From: Candidatus Laterigemmans baculatus
GTDB taxonomy: Bacteria; Planctomycetota; Planctomycetia; Pirellulales; Pirellulaceae
Direction: 5' to 3'
Length of the DNA: 64,000 nucleotides
Assembly (NCBI RefSeq): GCF_010367455.1
Contig: NZ_WRPR01000077.1
Coordinates: 62,001-126,000 of the forward strand
The position numbers were made by a program, and so were the translations under genes. Below the pieces are notes generated by a model that saw only the letters and a list, made by a program, of their open reading frames with translations, was not told the DNA's origin and searched no databases. This document shows positions 8,076 to 16,657 of this stretch, piece by piece. Position 1 is the first letter of the stretch. Each line of letters begins with the position of its first letter.

Positions 8076-9098
8076 ATGGCATTTTGGCGATCCGACAAAG
8101 CGAAACGCGAGGAGGCTGGGACCAACGAGAAAGCTGGGACCGGCGAGAAAGCTGGGGCCGGCGAGAAAGCTGGGGCCGGGGGGGAGGCAGGTTTTCTCGC
8201 TCGCCTGCGGCGGGGGTTGGAAAAGACCAACCGCGTCCTCAACACCGACGTCCGCGACCTTTTCAAAGGCGAGGGGCGGCTGGTCGACGAAGAGCTGCTC
8301 GGCGAACTCTTCTCGCGGCTGGTGACGACCGACATGGGAGCGGCCCCGGCTCGTCGGATCCGCGACCGAATCGCCAAGGATTATCGCGGCCGCGTCGTGC
8401 AGATGGAGGACGTTCTCGGCTCGATCCGCGATGAGATCCGCGAGATGCTGCGGCAGGATTCCGGGGGCGTCGCCTGGGCCGCCGAAGGGCCGACCGTCGT
8501 GCTGGTCGTGGGGGTCAATGGGAGCGGCAAGACGACCTCGATCGCCAAGCTCGCCCGCCGCTTCCATGCCCAAGGCAAGCGAGTCGTGCTCGGTGCGGGC
8601 GACACGTTTCGAGCCGCGGCGGTCGAGCAGCTGACCGTCTGGGCCGGACGCATTGGCTGCGAAATCGTGACCGGCAAACCCGAAGCCGATCCGGCGAGCG
8701 TCGCGTTTGCCACCGCCAAGAAAGCGGCCGAGGAAGGTTTTGACGTGGCGGTCATCGACACCGCCGGTCGGCTGCAGACCCAGACCCATTTGATGCAACA
8801 GCTCGAAAAAATCCGCCGCGTAATCGGCAAATCGATCGAGGGAGCTCCGCACGAAGTCCTGCTGGTGCTCGACGCGACGGCCGGGCAGAACGCGATCAGC
8901 CAAGCCCGCGGGTTTAGCGAAGTGGCCGGCTGTACCGGGATCGTGCTGGCCAAACTGGACGGCTCGGCCAAGGGAGGCGTGGTGATTCCAATCCGGGAGC
9001 AATTCGGCTTGCCCGTCAAATTCGTCGGCCTCGGCGAAGGGCTCGACGACCTCGCCGAGTTCGACGCCGAGAGCTTCAGCGAAGCGTTGTTTCGCTGA
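8076..9098 (+). CDS. ftsY: Signal recognition particle receptor FtsY
   Basis: GTPase that docks SRP-ribosome complexes at the inner membrane. The frame is open much further upstream, but the family N-terminus and the ATG at 8076 (MAFWRSDKAK) give 340 aa. Motifs: P-loop GVNGSGKTT near residue 146, DTFRAAAVEQL, DTAGRLQ, and the G4/G5 region LAKLDGSAKGG. The N-terminal targeting region is short (about 40 residues) and consists of repeats of the type EKAGxG, a low-complexity charged stretch replacing the usual acidic A domain. It is convergent with tatC, so two membrane-targeting genes sit tail to tail. Confidence 0.97.
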   Translation: MAFWRSDKAKREEAGTNEKAGTGEKAGAGEKAGAGGEAGFLARLRRGLEKTNRVLNTDVRDLFKGEGRLVDEELLGELFSRLVTTDMGAAPARRIRDRIAKDYRGRVVQMEDVLGSIRDEIREMLRQDSGGVAWAAEGPTVVLVVGVNGSGKTTSIAKLARRFHAQGKRVVLGAGDTFRAAAVEQLTVWAGRIGCEIVTGKPEADPASVAFATAKKAAEEGFDVAVIDTAGRLQTQTHLMQQLEKIRRVIGKSIEGAPHEVLLVLDATAGQNAISQARGFSEVAGCTGIVLAKLDGSAKGGVVIPIREQFGLPVKFVGLGEGLDDLAEFDAESFSEALFR

Positions 9099-9131
9099 GC
9101 GGGAAGAGAGTACTGAGTACTGAGTGTGGCT

Positions 9132-10550
9132 CTAGCGCGGATCGTAGGCCGCTTCTCCGAGCCCTCGGCCGCGAGGCATGAACCGGCACAAACCGATCCC
9201 GAGGAAGTACAAGCCGACCATCGGGAGCATCAGCAGCACCATGCTGTAGGGGTCGGCCGGCGTCAGGATCATCGACAGAAACGCGATTACCAACACCGCC
9301 ATCCGCCAGCTGTTCTCGTACGCCGAGGTCTCAAAGATCCCGATCCGCTGCAGGAACAGCATGACGAGCGGCAGCTGGAAGGCGACGCCGAAACCGAGCG
9401 GCAACAGCAGTACAAAGCTGATGTAGTAGCTCAGCCGCGGCTCGAGATCGACGCTCAGGGCCGAGTTGAAATCGAGCAGGAAGTCGAGCACGTAGCGGAG
9501 GACGGCGAAGAACGCCAGGCTGACCCCGCCGATGAAGAGCGACACGCTGAACGGCAGGTAGATGTAGACGTACTTCCGCTCGTGCGGGTATAGCCCGGCC
9601 GCGACAAAGCCCCACAGGTAATAGAAGATCATCGGGCTGGCGATCACCGCTCCGACGACGAACGAGGCCTTGAGGTAGATCATGAACGGCTCTTCGACCT
9701 GGTGCGAATTGAGCGCGGCCTGAGTCCGTTTCAGTTGCAGCTGCGGGACGAACTCCGCGGGCGCCGGGACGTGATCGAGTAGCTCGTCCATCGCGAGCGG
9801 AGCGGAGGCCTCCGGTTTTCTTTCCGCAGCGACGGGCGGAGTGGCTGGGGGCTCACGCTCAGCCGCCGGTTCGGATTCAGCCGCCGGCTCGGATTCAGTT
9901 GCCGGTTCGGGCTCCGCTGCCGGCTCGGGCTCAGTTGCCGGTTCGGGCTCCGTTGCCGGCTCGGATTCAGCCGCCGGCTCGGATTCAGTTGCCGGCTCGG
10001 GCGCCGTTGCCGGTTCGGCTTCGGCTGCCGGCTCGGCTTCGGCTGCCACGCTGGCTTCGGAAGTCGGTTCGTTCTCGGCCGCTGGTTGGAGGGCCCTCGG
10101 CTCGGCCGCTTCGGCCGCTTCCGGTTCGGCAACTCCGGCTGGTTCTTCGGTTTCGGCTGGTTCTTCGGTTTCGGCTGGTTCTTCGGTCAGGATGGGGGCG
10201 GAGGCGGGGACCGGCAGCATCTGGGTGGGCAGGACGTAGACCAGGTCCCAAGCCAGCTGGTGTTCGAGCATCCAGTTCCGCAGGGCGATGATTTCGGGCG
10301 TTTTTTCTTGCGGGTCGTAGCCGAGCTGCGCCAAGCTGCGGTCCGCTTGGTACTTAATGATCGCAGCCCGCAGCGGATCTTGGATCATCTGCACGACTGG
10401 CTTGGAGAAGAAGACCAGCGCGACCAGGAATCCGATCGCCAACCAGATCAGGGCCCGAGCCAAAGAGCGGCGAAGTTCCTCGAGGTGCTCCCCGAAGGTC
10501 ATCGTCGAGTTGTCGAACAGATTTTCGTTGGGTAGGGCAGGTCGATCCAC
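9132..10550 (-). CDS. tatC: Twin-arginine translocase TatC with large acidic loop
   Basis: Core channel subunit that recognises twin-arginine signal peptides. The N-terminal TFGEHLEELRRSL and first membrane helix (residues about 33-52) are canonical, as are the later helices from residue 290 on (SFVVGAVIASPMIFYYLWGF; ILTPADPYSM). At 472 residues it is nearly twice the usual 250. The excess is the first periplasmic loop (about 55-288), whose residues 120-255 are Ala/Glu/Pro repeats such as EPATEPEPAAEPEP. No tatA/tatB gene is adjacent. It starts with ATG at 10550 and is divergent from manA. Confidence 0.93.
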   Translation of the reverse strand: MDRPALPNENLFDNSTMTFGEHLEELRRSLARALIWLAIGFLVALVFFSKPVVQMIQDPLRAAIIKYQADRSLAQLGYDPQEKTPEIIALRNWMLEHQLAWDLVYVLPTQMLPVPASAPILTEEPAETEEPAETEEPAGVAEPEAAEAAEPRALQPAAENEPTSEASVAAEAEPAAEAEPATAPEPATESEPAAESEPATEPEPATEPEPAAEPEPATESEPAAESEPAAEREPPATPPVAAERKPEASAPLAMDELLDHVPAPAEFVPQLQLKRTQAALNSHQVEEPFMIYLKASFVVGAVIASPMIFYYLWGFVAAGLYPHERKYVYIYLPFSVSLFIGGVSLAFFAVLRYVLDFLLDFNSALSVDLEPRLSYYISFVLLLPLGFGVAFQLPLVMLFLQRIGIFETSAYENSWRMAVLVIAFLSMILTPADPYSMVLLMLPMVGLYFLGIGLCRFMPRGRGLGEAAYDPR

Positions 10551-10673
10551 GGCGGGAACAGGAATTCTTGGGGAGGGGCTATAGTCGGAGAGACGCAGAG
10601 CTCTAGTTTAGCAGCCAATCGGCAAAATCAGGTCAGCGTTTCCCCTGGAAATTGGTTTCTCAAAGGTGATGCC

Positions 10674-11663
10674 ATGGAACTGTACCCCCTGACTTTCGTG
10701 CCGGTCTTCCGCCAGTACATCTGGGGAGGCCGCCGGCTGGGTGAGGTGCTGGGGAAACCGATCGGGCCGGAACCGCGATATGCGGAGAGCTGGGAAGTGG
10801 TCGATCACGGCGAGGATCAGAGCGTCGTTGCCGAGGGTCCGCTCGCCGGACGGACGCTCGGAGCCCTCCTCGACCAGTTCGGCGCCGCGCTGTGGGCTGG
10901 AGGGGCAAAACCCTTTCCGTTGCTGCTCAAGTACCTCGACTGTAACCGCGTCCTCTCGGTCCAAGTTCATCCGGACGACGCTTACGGGGCGACGATGGAT
11001 CCGCCCGATCTGGGCAAGACCGAGGCCTGGTACGTGATCGATGCGGAGCCCGAGAGCGTGATCTACGCGGGGCTCAAGCAAGGGGTCGACCGCGAGCGGT
11101 TCGCCGCCGCGATTCGCAGCGGCGAGGTGGCCGACGTGCTGCATACCCTCCGGCCGCGGGCCGGCGACTGCATCTTCATTCCCGCCGGTACCGTGCACGC
11201 TCTTGGAGCGGGAATTCTGGTCGCGGAGATCCAGCAGTCGAGCGACACGACATTCCGCGTCTTCGACTGGAACCGGCTCGACGACTCGGGCAATCCGCGG
11301 CCGCTGCACGTGGAGCAGGCGCTCGAGGTGACCGACTACGAGCGGGGGGAGGTCGCGCCGCAGATTCCCCAGCCGCTGGGGGACGGAGGAGAGCGGTTGG
11401 TCGCGTGCGACAAGTTCGTCCTCGACCGCTACACCGGAGTGGAGGCTCGCCAGCTGGCAACCGCCGGCGGCCGGATTCTCACCGCGGTCCAGGGAGAGGG
11501 AACGCTGCGGTGGAGCGGGGGTGGTGCGCATGGGGGAGGCACCGTGGCGATGCCGCGAGGCCAATCGGTGCTGGTCCCCGCGGCACTTTCCGCAGTGCAG
11601 TTCGAGCCGCACCCGGCCGGAGCCACGCTGCTCAGCATGGGCTCCGGCGGATCTGCGTCCTGA
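10674..11663 (+). CDS. manA: Mannose-6-phosphate isomerase, type I
   Basis: Interconverts fructose-6-phosphate and mannose-6-phosphate, feeding GDP-mannose and glycan synthesis. The 329 residues start with FVPVFRQYIWGGRRLGE, typical of the short bacterial class. Predicted zinc ligands are Q97 and H99 (VQVHPDD), E117 (GKTEAWY) and H175 (AGTVHALG). QSSDTTFRVFDW and the C-terminal cupin half follow. The ATG at 10674 is preceded by AAAGGTG, a usable ribosome site. The stop lies in GAGTCCTGAGTCCTG, a variant of a short motif found at several gene ends here. Confidence 0.93.
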   Translation: MELYPLTFVPVFRQYIWGGRRLGEVLGKPIGPEPRYAESWEVVDHGEDQSVVAEGPLAGRTLGALLDQFGAALWAGGAKPFPLLLKYLDCNRVLSVQVHPDDAYGATMDPPDLGKTEAWYVIDAEPESVIYAGLKQGVDRERFAAAIRSGEVADVLHTLRPRAGDCIFIPAGTVHALGAGILVAEIQQSSDTTFRVFDWNRLDDSGNPRPLHVEQALEVTDYERGEVAPQIPQPLGDGGERLVACDKFVLDRYTGVEARQLATAGGRILTAVQGEGTLRWSGGGAHGGGTVAMPRGQSVLVPAALSAVQFEPHPAGATLLSMGSGGSAS

Positions 11664-11680
11664 GTCCTGAGTCCTGGATA

Positions 11681-12304
11681 CTACTTGGCCGCTTGGTATC
11701 GCTGGTTGACGGCGTCCCAGTCGACCACGTTCCAGAAGGCGGAGATGTAGTCGGGGCGGCGGTTTTGGTAGTTCAGGTAGTAGGCGTGCTCCCAGACGTC
11801 GAGTCCGAGGATCGGGGTCCCGCCGAGTCCGACCGTGGCTTTCCCCATCAGCGGGCTGTCCTGGTTGGCGGTGCTGCCGACGACGAGCTTGCCGCCGTCG
11901 ACGACCAGCCATGCCCAGCCGCTGCCGAACCGCGTCGCGGCGGCGTTGGCGAACTGCTCTTTGAAGCTATCGAAGCTGCCGAAGGTTTGGTTGATGGCGT
12001 CGGCCAGCGGCCCGCTCGGGCTGCCCCCTTTGCCCGGGCCCATCAGGGTCCAGAACAGCGAGTGGTTGGCGTGGCCACCGCCGTTGTTCCGCACCGCACC
12101 TCGCTTGTCCTCGGGAACCGCCGACAGATCGGAGATCAGATCCTCGATCGATTTGTTCTCGAGCGGCGTGCCGGCGATCGCGTCGTTGACCTTGGTGATG
12201 TAGGCCTGGTGGTGCTTGGTGTGATGGATTTCCATCGTCCGCGCGTCGATGTGCGGCTCGAGAGCGTCGTAAGCGTAGGGCAGTTGGGGCAGAGTGTACG
12301 CCAT
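11681..12304 (-). CDS. sodA: Superoxide dismutase, Fe/Mn family, Mn-type
   Basis: Dismutates superoxide to peroxide and oxygen. The family N-terminus [20 protein letters not shown] begins at the ATG at 12304; the frame extends 25 residues upstream but that part is not family-like. Metal ligands: H27, H81 ([11 protein letters not shown]), D169 and H173 ([11 protein letters not shown]). G77 and Q148 (TANQDSPL) are the residues that usually mark the manganese rather than the iron form. 207 aa, normal length, no signal peptide, so cytosolic. AGGAGCCCCC just upstream of the start is a possible ribosome site. Confidence 0.95.
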   Translation of the reverse strand: MAYTLPQLPYAYDALEPHIDARTMEIHHTKHHQAYITKVNDAIAGTPLENKSIEDLISDLSAVPEDKRGAVRNNGGGHANHSLFWTLMGPGKGGSPSGPLADAINQTFGSFDSFKEQFANAAATRFGSGWAWLVVDGGKLVVGSTANQDSPLMGKATVGLGGTPILGLDVWEHAYYLNYQNRRPDYISAFWNVVDWDAVNQRYQAAK

Positions 12305-12419
12305 CGTGGGGGCTCCTTCGTGAAGTGGGATAGTCCTCTCCCTGGCACGATAGCGAGCCGCAAACCGGCCGAAAAGCACCTGCAGTTCGGGGAGCCGCGG
12401 TCCGAGTGGCGAAGGGGGG

Positions 12420-14726
12420 CTAGGCCTTGGCCTTGATCTGCCCCATCAAATAGGCCCGCAGGCTGGCGATGAGCTGGGCCGAGCAGTCCTTCAGCTCACC
12501 CCGCCGGCGGTCGCGGCTGCGGATCGGCCGGAGCTGGACGCGGACGATCGTCTGGGTCCCGGTGATCGAGTGGCGGGAGGCGAAATCGTGCTGCGTCTTT
12601 GCCTCTTCGAGCGTCATCCGCAGATCGAAACCGATCCGCTGGTCGGCCCGCCGCCGCCCGCCGGTTTTGAAGTCGACGCTCAACCGAGCCTCGACGTGAT
12701 CGCTGCCGACGCGGGTGATCTCGGCGCGATGGTCGGCCAAGAACCCGCGGAGTTTCTCGATCGCGATCTCGACCGGCACAGGCGAGGAGATGCGGACTTC
12801 GCTCGAGGAGTGGACCAGTCCGCGATCGAACCAGTTGAGCCAGCGGTGTTTGGAGGGGAGTTGGCCGCCGAGCGTGGAGTAGCCGCCGGAGCCGAGTTGG
12901 ACGACGCGGTTGCGGCCATGGTCCTTGGCTCGCAGCAGGGCGCGGTCGGCGCGGGAGAGGACAGTTTCGGCGGTGTCGCCGTCTTGGTATTCGGTGACTC
13001 CGAAGCTGGCGGTGATCGATTTGCCACCGAGCGCTTCGTAGGTCGTCTGCTCGACCGCCTGACGGATCGATTCGGCGCGCGCCGCAGCGGTCGCGTTGTC
13101 GCAGCCCGGGCAGACGAGCACGAACTCCTCGCCGCCGTAGCGAGCGACCAAGTCCCCCTCCCGGTTCTGGCTGCCGAGCATCTCGGCAAAGCGGATCAAC
13201 ACCTCGTCGGCCGCCGGGTGGCCGTGGACGTCGTTGACCTGCTTGAAGTGGTCGATGTCGCAGATGATCAGGCTGAAGGGGGCCGAGCCCGAGCGGGCGG
13301 CGTCGCTGCACTGTTCGAGCTTGCGATCGAATTCCGCGCGGTTGGCGATCCCCGTCAGCGGGTCGCGGGTGGCCTGCACCGACAGGTCCTGGACACGCTG
13401 TTCGAGGCAGGTTTGTCGGGAGGCATCGTGCAGGATTACGACCACGCCGCGGATTCCGGGGGTCGCTTCGAGCACCGAGCAGACCAGGGCGTGGACCGGT
13501 ACCAGTTGGCCGCTCCGGCCGATGAGGCTCAGTTGACGATTGATATGGCCGCCGCTGCTCAGCCGAGCGAGCACCGGGCAGCGGTCGCGCTGGATCGGCT
13601 CGCCCGACTCGTCGCGGAGCCCGATCATGTCGGGCTCCCAACGGTTCCCGCAGACCGCTGCGGCCGAGACGCCGGTGAGCCGCTGCATCGCCTGATTCCA
13701 GCGGCGGATCAGGCCATCGTGGTCGACGAAGATCACCCCGTCGTGCATGTTCGCCATCAGATGGTTGTAGAAGCTTTCGCTGTGGGTCCCTTCGATCGAG
13801 AGCGGCTGAGGCGATTGCCGATTGGCGCTCCAGCGGTGATCGCTCGCTTCGCTCTTGAATTGGCTCAGCCAACGATTGACCGCGCTGCTGTAGATCGCTT
13901 CGGGCTGCACCTCGAGCATCTGGGAGAAGTGGCGCGTCAGCTCCGGATCGAACTGGGTGCCGGCGTACTGCAGCAGTTCGGCGATCGCCCGCTCGCGGCT
14001 CAGCGCCGGTCGGTAGAGGCAGTCGGAGGTCATCGCGTCGAACGCGCCGACGATCGCCAGCATGCGGGCCCCGAGCGGCAACGCGGTGCCCTGCGGCAGG
14101 TCGCCACCGCGGCGGCTGGCAAACCAGGTCTGGCTGTAGCGAACGATGTCGAGCAGCTCTTGGTCGGTCGTGCAGCCGCGGAGGATTTCCGAGCCGAGCT
14201 GCGGCGCGAGGTCCATCGAGAGCTGCTCTTCGGCGGTCAACTTGCCGGGCTTTTTGAGGATCGCATCGGGAATCCCAATTTTACCAATGTCGTGCAGCAG
14301 GGCGGCGACCTCGATCCGATCGCGATCCTCATCCGAGAGCGACAGCCGCTCGGCCCAGCCGGAACATCCGAGTGCCACCCGCAAACTGTGGCTGGCGGTC
14401 GGGGCGTGCTTGCTCCGCAGGGCATAGAACAGCGCGGTGGCAGTTCCCAGCCGGACCATCGCCAAGCGGTTCTCCACCCGCGCCGATCCGCTCTCGGGCA
14501 CCAGCGCGCTGGCCGCCGGTGCGAACGCTGCGGCCAAGGGGGGAAGGGCACCGGCACCGACCAACCCCGAGATCAGCCCCGAAATCCGACCCAACGCGTC
14601 CCCGCCTCCCGCATCGGCGGTCGAGGCAAAGGCGGCCGCGGCGAGCCGAAAGGAGTCCGCCGTGACGGCCGAAGAGGGATGCAAGATGCCCGCAGGGGAA
14701 TCGGTCGGAGGGGTGGTATCGGTCAT
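12420..14726 (-). CDS. HD-GYP-like / PAS / GGDEF signalling protein
   Basis: Makes cyclic di-GMP by its GGDEF domain. I prefer the ATG at 14726 (MTDTTPPTD, about 768 aa) over the TTG 24 nt upstream. Order: Ala-rich N-terminus; HD domain (about 110-265) with [22 protein letters not shown] domain (about 325-450, [15 protein letters not shown]); GGDEF domain (about 465-620) with RYGGEEF and an inhibitory RxxD site (REGD) five residues before it; and a C-terminal 140-residue domain of unknown type. The HD domain keeps HD but the later HD-GYP motif HHExxDGxGYP reads [16 protein letters not shown], so most metal ligands are lost and phosphodiesterase activity is unlikely. No membrane segment is clear. 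Confidence 0.88.
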   Translation of the reverse strand: MTDTTPPTDSPAGILHPSSAVTADSFRLAAAAFASTADAGGGDALGRISGLISGLVGAGALPPLAAAFAPAASALVPESGSARVENRLAMVRLGTATALFYALRSKHAPTASHSLRVALGCSGWAERLSLSDEDRDRIEVAALLHDIGKIGIPDAILKKPGKLTAEEQLSMDLAPQLGSEILRGCTTDQELLDIVRYSQTWFASRRGGDLPQGTALPLGARMLAIVGAFDAMTSDCLYRPALSRERAIAELLQYAGTQFDPELTRHFSQMLEVQPEAIYSSAVNRWLSQFKSEASDHRWSANRQSPQPLSIEGTHSESFYNHLMANMHDGVIFVDHDGLIRRWNQAMQRLTGVSAAAVCGNRWEPDMIGLRDESGEPIQRDRCPVLARLSSGGHINRQLSLIGRSGQLVPVHALVCSVLEATPGIRGVVVILHDASRQTCLEQRVQDLSVQATRDPLTGIANRAEFDRKLEQCSDAARSGSAPFSLIICDIDHFKQVNDVHGHPAADEVLIRFAEMLGSQNREGDLVARYGGEEFVLVCPGCDNATAAARAESIRQAVEQTTYEALGGKSITASFGVTEYQDGDTAETVLSRADRALLRAKDHGRNRVVQLGSGGYSTLGGQLPSKHRWLNWFDRGLVHSSSEVRISSPVPVEIAIEKLRGFLADHRAEITRVGSDHVEARLSVDFKTGGRRRADQRIGFDLRMTLEEAKTQHDFASRHSITGTQTIVRVQLRPIRSRDRRRGELKDCSAQLIASLRAYLMGQIKAKA

Positions 14727-14863
14727 CCCGGTGCTGCTCAGTCGATGCAATGGTGAAACGTTTTCCAGGTCTCAAGAATCCTAGGTCGCGAACCGGGGGG
14801 GAGCCAATTTCCGCGAAGGGCGGCTGCGGAATCGTCGCCGACCCTCCAGGATGCGCCTCGAAA

Positions 14864-14886
14864 TCACCCTCCCGGGGGGAGGGTGA
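14864..14886. repeat. Short palindrome of the CACCCTCCC family
   Basis: TCACCCTCCC and GGGAGGGTGA meet almost head to head, giving a 23-nt near-perfect palindrome. This equals the outermost tips of the larger CACCCTCCC elements (25538-25667, 36351-36480) with the interior missing. It lies 80 nt upstream of ispH. Confidence 0.8.
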
Positions 14887-14966
14887 AGGTATCGGTCGGT
14901 TAGACGACTTCGCTGGGCTCGGTTAGGTTGTAGGGGAATGTCTCGCTGGGCCTTTGTGGGGTGGGA

Positions 14967-15902
14967 ATGATGAAGCTGATCTTGGCGGCGCCGCGCGGTT
15001 TCTGTGCCGGGGTGAATATGGCGGTCGAGAGCCTCGAACTGGCGCTTTCCGCGTTCGGTCCGCCGGTCTACGTCTACCACGAGATCGTGCACAACCAGTA
15101 CGTGGTCCGTTCGTTCCGCGACTCCGGAGCGGTATTCGTCAATGAGTTGGAGGAAGTGCCGCGGGGGGCCACGGTGCTGTTCTCCGCGCACGGGGTGTCG
15201 CCCGAAGTTCGCCGCGCGGCTCGCGAGCGGAATCTGACGGCGATCGACGCCACCTGTCCGCTGGTGACCAAAGTTCACACCGAGGCGATCCGCTACGCGC
15301 GGGGCGGGTACACGATCATTTTGATCGGCCACGAAGGACACGACGAAGTGATCGGCACGATGGGCGAAGCGCCCGAAGCGATCGTGTTGGTCGAAGACGA
15401 AGCGGACGTCGATCGGCTGGAGATCTCGCCCGACTCCAAGCTCGCTTACCTGACCCAAACCACGCTCAGCGTCGACGATGCCAACCGCGTCATCGCTCGG
15501 CTTCGGGAGCGGTTCCCGCAGATCGAAAGCCCCGCCAAGGGAGACATCTGCTACGCGACGCAAAACCGCCAGGAAGCGGTCCGGTTGCTCGCCGGCGAAG
15601 CCGACGCAGTGATCGTGCTCGGCAGTAAGAACAGCAGCAATTCGCAGCGACTCCGCGAACTGGCGGCCGAGACGGGCAAGCCTGCTTATCTGGTCGACGG
15701 TCCCCAGGATCTAGACGCGGCGAACTTCGACCGCGATATGACGCTCCTGATGACCGCCGGTGCGAGTGCTCCCGAGTCGGTCGTCGAGGCGACGATGGCG
15801 TGGCTCGACCAACAGTTCGGGATCGAGGTCGAGACCCGAGTCGTCCGCACCGAGCAGGTCCACTTTCCGCTCCCCCAGCCCCTCCGCGAATTCGCCAAGT
15901 AA
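14967..15902 (+). CDS. ispH: 4-hydroxy-3-methylbut-2-enyl diphosphate reductase
   Basis: Last step of the MEP isoprenoid pathway, an iron-sulfur enzyme giving IPP and DMAPP. Three cluster cysteines are visible: C13 (PRGFCAGV), the DATCP cysteine near residue 97, and the one in GDICYATQNRQEAV near 197. SAHGVSP, GHEGHDEVIGTMGE, TQTTLS and GSKNSSNSQRL are all family motifs. The frame starts with GTG at 14961, but the tandem ATGs at 14967 and 14970 fit the family better, with GGGTGGGA just upstream. About 311 aa, normal length. Soluble, cytosolic. Confidence 0.96.
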   Translation: MMKLILAAPRGFCAGVNMAVESLELALSAFGPPVYVYHEIVHNQYVVRSFRDSGAVFVNELEEVPRGATVLFSAHGVSPEVRRAARERNLTAIDATCPLVTKVHTEAIRYARGGYTIILIGHEGHDEVIGTMGEAPEAIVLVEDEADVDRLEISPDSKLAYLTQTTLSVDDANRVIARLRERFPQIESPAKGDICYATQNRQEAVRLLAGEADAVIVLGSKNSSNSQRLRELAAETGKPAYLVDGPQDLDAANFDRDMTLLMTAGASAPESVVEATMAWLDQQFGIEVETRVVRTEQVHFPLPQPLREFAK

Positions 15903-15903
15903 G

Positions 15904-15929
15904 TACGTCAGGCTGGAAAGCCTGACGTA
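15904..15929. terminator. Perfect hairpin between convergent ispH and dedA
   Basis: An 11-bp perfect stem, TACGTCAGGCT at 15904-15914 with AGCCTGACGTA at 15919-15929, loop GGAA. It fills the whole 28-nt gap between the two stop codons, so it can serve both transcripts. There is no T-run. I recall similar CGTCAGGCT hairpins in other planctomycete genomes, but only this copy is in the window. Confidence 0.65.
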
Positions 15930-15930
15930 T

Positions 15931-16551
15931 CTAGGCGGAGGAGTGGACTCGCTTGACCCACTGCCGGCGCTTCACGATCCAGCCGACGATGGCGACCACC
16001 ACGGCGACGCCGACGACCGTCGAGACCGGGCCGAGGTACTGGCCGACCTGTTCGTAGTGCTGGCCTAGCCAGAGCCCGAGAAAGGCGAGCACCGTGGTCC
16101 AGATGGCCGTCCCGAACATCGTCCAGGCCAGAAAGCCGACCAGGTTCATCCGAGCGATCCCGGCGGGGATGGAAATGTAGGATCGCAGCCCGGGAATCAC
16201 GCGGCAGATGAACACGGCCCACCAGCCGTGCCGGTTGAACCACTGGTCCGCCCGCTCGATGTTTTTTGCCGAGACCATCAACCACCGACCGTGACGGTCG
16301 GCCAGCCGCTTGATTCGCTTCAGCCCCAGGGCTCGTCCGAGATAGTACAGCGGCAGCTGGCCGATGACCGAGCCGGCAGCACCGCTGAGGATTACTCCCC
16401 AGAGCGTCAGCTGCCCTTCGGCGGCCGCGAAGCCGGCGGCCGGCATGATCAGTTCCGAGGGGATCGGTGGGAAGACGTTTTCCAGGAACATCAGGAAGGC
16501 GATCCCCGGATAGCCCATCGTCTCCATGACCGAGTTGATCCAGTCTTTCAT
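15931..16551 (-). CDS. DedA family (VTT-domain) membrane protein
   Basis: Polytopic inner-membrane protein of 206 aa. Residues 15-35 hold the family signature FLMFLENVFPPIPSELIMPAAGF. The middle has the expected re-entrant region with FICRVIPGLRSYISIPAGIARM, including the conserved Arg-x-x-Pro-Gly-x-Arg. A C-terminal helix ends in a basic tail. DedA proteins are lipid scramblases or transporters linked to undecaprenyl phosphate recycling and proton balance in other bacteria; the exact role here is not determined by sequence. A CACCCTCCC repeat lies only a few nt upstream of the ATG, inside any leader it has. Confidence 0.9.
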   Translation of the reverse strand: MKDWINSVMETMGYPGIAFLMFLENVFPPIPSELIMPAAGFAAAEGQLTLWGVILSGAAGSVIGQLPLYYLGRALGLKRIKRLADRHGRWLMVSAKNIERADQWFNRHGWWAVFICRVIPGLRSYISIPAGIARMNLVGFLAWTMFGTAIWTTVLAFLGLWLGQHYEQVGQYLGPVSTVVGVAVVVAIVGWIVKRRQWVKRVHSSA

Positions 16552-16555
16552 TATA

Positions 16556-16600
16556 TCACCCTCCCGCTGGGAGGGTCGCGAGGAACGAGCGGGGAGGGCG
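16556..16600. repeat. CACCCTCCC-family element, single X end
   Basis: One end only of the larger element: TCACCCTCCC / GGGAGGGTCG hairpin followed by GCGAGGAACGAGCGGGGAGGGC. The same end recurs at 36351-36394 and, inverted, at 25625-25667 and 40440-40482. Confidence 0.85.
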
Positions 16601-16657
16601 AAAGGCGACTAAGATCGCCTCTCTTGCAATCGCTGTTCCGGCGGTCGAGCCAGCCGC

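Noticed and set aside
12570-14756. 728-codon open frame on the plus strand over the GGDEF gene
   Set aside because: It is the shadow of the minus-strand signalling protein. High G+C content leaves the opposite frame open. No domain is seen in it.
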